Of a stretch of 64,000 bases of DNA, positions 62,282 to 64,000 are shown one piece after another; position 1 is the first letter of the stretch, and each line of letters starts with the position of its first letter. Made by a program: the position numbers and the translations under genes. The notes under the pieces are model-generated. The model did no database searches. It was not told the origin of the DNA and was given only the letters and a program-made list of their open reading frames with translations. The DNA is taken from the NCBI GenBank assembly GCA_963693085.1, contig OY856413.1:106757501-106821500 (forward strand), in the 5' to 3' direction. The stretch comes from Alisma plantago-aquatica. Taxonomy: Eukaryota > Streptophyta > Magnoliopsida > Alismatales > Alismataceae.

Positions 62282-63737
62282 ATTTGCTGAAACCGCATAG
62301 CCAATCAAATTAAAATGATTTGGAATAGATATCAAAACCATTTGGCTTGGTAATTTTCTTTGGATAAGCATCTAGGATGATGTCATCATCCCCTTCCTTC
62401 GAACAACCAAGAACAGCAACCGTTCTTGATGGAAATTGCAGCAAGAAACAAGAGTGCATCAAATTGAAGAAATCAATCAACAAAGCATAGAGAATTGATG
62501 CAATAGCAATGATTAAGGGTTTGAGTTATAAAACCCGCCTCCAATTGAGCTCCAAAGCTCCAAGCTCACGCCATTAATGGTGGATGAAGCTCTAGCAACT
62601 CCCCCTAGGCTCGTCCTCAAGCTTTTGATTGCAAAAGTTGGCTAGGGTTGAAGAGGAGATCGAAATAAGAAGGAATCCATAATTTATTTTCGATTTCCAC
62701 CATGAAATCAAGGAGAACGACGGTCAAGGGCTTACCCACAGGTTGGGGACGTGCTCCCTGCTCCTCCCTAGCTCCTTGGTCGGTTTTTCAAGCAAGGGGA
62801 AGAAGAAAATCCGAAAAAGGCCTTGGTTTGGGCTTGGAAATGGCACTTTTATAAAGAAATTGATGAGAGAGAATATGCCTTATAAAAATCCAATTAATCC
62901 AAAAATTATGGCCGCCTCTTCCCCCTCAACTCCATGGATACTAGGCATATCCCTTTTCCTTTAATTATCCTTCATTATCCTCAATTTAAAGAAAAGCAAA
63001 TTAAGCACCTTAATGCTTATAATATAATATCTCACATGTGAGTGGATATTACTTTTCTTTATAAAAAGGTGAGTGGAATTTCACCTACTTAAGATATTTT
63101 CGTTCCTTATCTTGTTAAAGGAACGTCCATCCTTATTCAAAATCAACCCAAAACATTTTGGTTGAAAGCCCTTCAATTATTTTTATTCATTTTTGCCCTA
63201 AATCGAATTAGGGTTTCAATTAGGCATTATTCTTGATTATTTTAATGTCAAGATTCTCTCTCCTACAACTTAATTCAAATGAGGAGTCCCTCTCATTTTC
63301 TTTGCTCTAACTGATGATAAGAAACATTAAGGACCTTATTGAAGTGGTAATTTGCATATTGAACCCTGGATTTTGGGTAAATTGCACTTTACTCCAAAAC
63401 TAGGTTTTAATGCACAAGGATTGCTTTACAAGCTTAATCTTGGTGTCCAAGCTTGTGGAAACCATACCACTACATCATATTAATTCTTATGATGTCTCAA
63501 CATCAGAGGAACATCTTATCATGTGCAATTTGCAAGTTAACCCCTCAACTTGGGTAATTTTCACTTTAGTCCGAAATAAGCAAACATTGCTTCAACATTG
63601 TTCAAACATGACCAAAATTGAAACATAGGTTCCTCTTGAGACCTAATCACTTTTAAAAAGATAAGATTAAGCATATAATCATTTTTCTTAATCAAAACAC
63701 CTAGGGTTAAAGCATAACCCAGGTCAGGGATGTTACA

Positions 63738-63742
63738 AGGTC
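63738..63742. repeat. Target site duplication AGGTC, right copy
   Basis: Matches 58180-58184. Confidence 0.85.
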
Positions 63743-64000
63743 TAAATGGTCTTAAACCGTTTGAAGGCTATTCTTTACAAGACCGTTTGAGGTCTGATTG
63801 GTCAAGACCGTTTGGGGTCTAAGTGACCAAGACCGTTTGGAAGATAATTAACCAAACTGTATGAACACTTAAAGTGGTTAAAGGTCAATTGTTTAATTGA
63901 ACAATTAAATGATGTAAACCAAGGGTGATTATAAAATTGTACCCTTAATGAGATAGGGTGATTAGTACCCTTTGAATAATTAATCTTTAATGATCATGAA

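Larger units (their letters stand above)
58185..63737 (-). mobile_element. Solo giant LTR (5553 bp), chromovirus-like, inserted in reverse
   Basis: Ends TGTAAC ... GTTACA with 5-bp AGGTC duplications on both sides. The minus strand starts TGTAACATCCCTGACCTGGG, identical to the start of the outer LTR over these 20 bases except one position. No primer site, gag or pol frame is found inside, and only one LTR head and one LTR tail exist, so a solo LTR is the simplest reading. Layout in minus sense: U3-like part with telo-box-free leader, palindrome region (62290-61180), telo-box-rich part (60560-60060), 36-bp satellite (59780-59010), then the GGCTCACCCC-type cassette near 58670 and the end. At 5.5 kb it is among long plant LTRs. 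The ORF 59105-59431 is an artefact of the satellite. Confidence 0.8.
55773..64000 (+). mobile_element. Chromovirus-like LTR (outer), interrupted by a reversed copy of itself
   Basis: Begins TGTAACATCCCTGACCTGGG inside the copia leader, runs to 58184, is broken by the insertion 58185-63737 and its 5-bp duplication, and resumes at 63743 to the window end. The segment 55773 to about 57960 is the reverse complement, with many mismatches, of about 63737-60915. It contains AAACGGTC / GACCGTTT words (57180-58150 and 63745-63840). No gag or pol frame. The right end is outside the window, so a solo LTR and a full element cannot be told apart. Confidence 0.75.

Noticed and set aside
55773..63737. A single foldback DNA transposon with long terminal inverted repeats
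   Set aside because: The AGGTC duplication brackets 58185-63737 alone, and outer-LTR sequence resumes after it; nested LTRs in opposite orientation explain the inverted repeat better.

Overview
The window is plant nuclear DNA from a large, repeat-rich genome. I find no host protein-coding gene, rRNA, tRNA or CRISPR. Almost everything recognisable is a retrotransposon or DNA-transposon relic: plant Ty1/copia and Ty3/gypsy (Athila-type) proteins, initiator-tRNA-Met and tRNA-Asp type primer sites, a LINE relic, a tRNA-derived SINE and a Harbinger/Tourist-like element. The species cannot be told from the sequence.

Left part (1-15969). A chromovirus-like LTR relic (1-2476) abuts an Athila-type gypsy element on the minus strand (about 2477-15969). 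Its gag-protease gene carries two nonsense codons and a frameshift. A complete Ty1/copia element (2738-10838, plus strand) sits inside its protease region, bounded by a perfect 5-bp target duplication GTCCA. The copia LTRs are 707 bp each with about 34 mismatches by eye. Its polyprotein has one nonsense codon, one frameshift and substitutions in the zinc knuckle, the protease and RNase H motifs. Its 3' untranslated region holds a second, older polypurine tract plus LTR start. The Athila LTR (13365 to about 15969) carries, upstream of its TATA box, a dense array of AAACGGTCTT-type words.

Middle (20514-32925). A minus-strand series LTR-A / internal 1 / LTR-B / internal 2 / LTR-C belongs to a non-coding, long-LTR (LARD-like) family. 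LTR-B and LTR-C are each exactly 2918 bp, and LTR-A is a diverged 3160-bp relative. Internal 1 lacks 518 bp that internal 2 has, with a TTCTA repeat at the junction.

32926-52929 is mostly AT-rich intergenic DNA. It contains a 1.1-kb Harbinger-like element with a SINE nested in it (19-bp target duplication), microsatellites, a decayed L1 LINE, a decayed Athila-like LTR and a GC-rich LINE-like insert.

Right part (52930-64000). A 2152-bp LTR plus leader of a copia relative of the first element is interrupted at 55773 by a chromovirus-like LTR. That LTR is itself interrupted by an oppositely oriented 5553-bp LTR of the same family (58185-63737, 5-bp target duplication AGGTC). This region holds a 36-bp satellite with a 120-bp higher-order unit, a telo-box-rich stretch and many palindromes of the form AAACGGTCT-TG-AGACCGTTT.

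The most interesting pattern is that LTRs of several unrelated families here carry arrays of short, often palindromic words in their presumed U3 regions, and that two unrelated families share the same AAACGGTC word.
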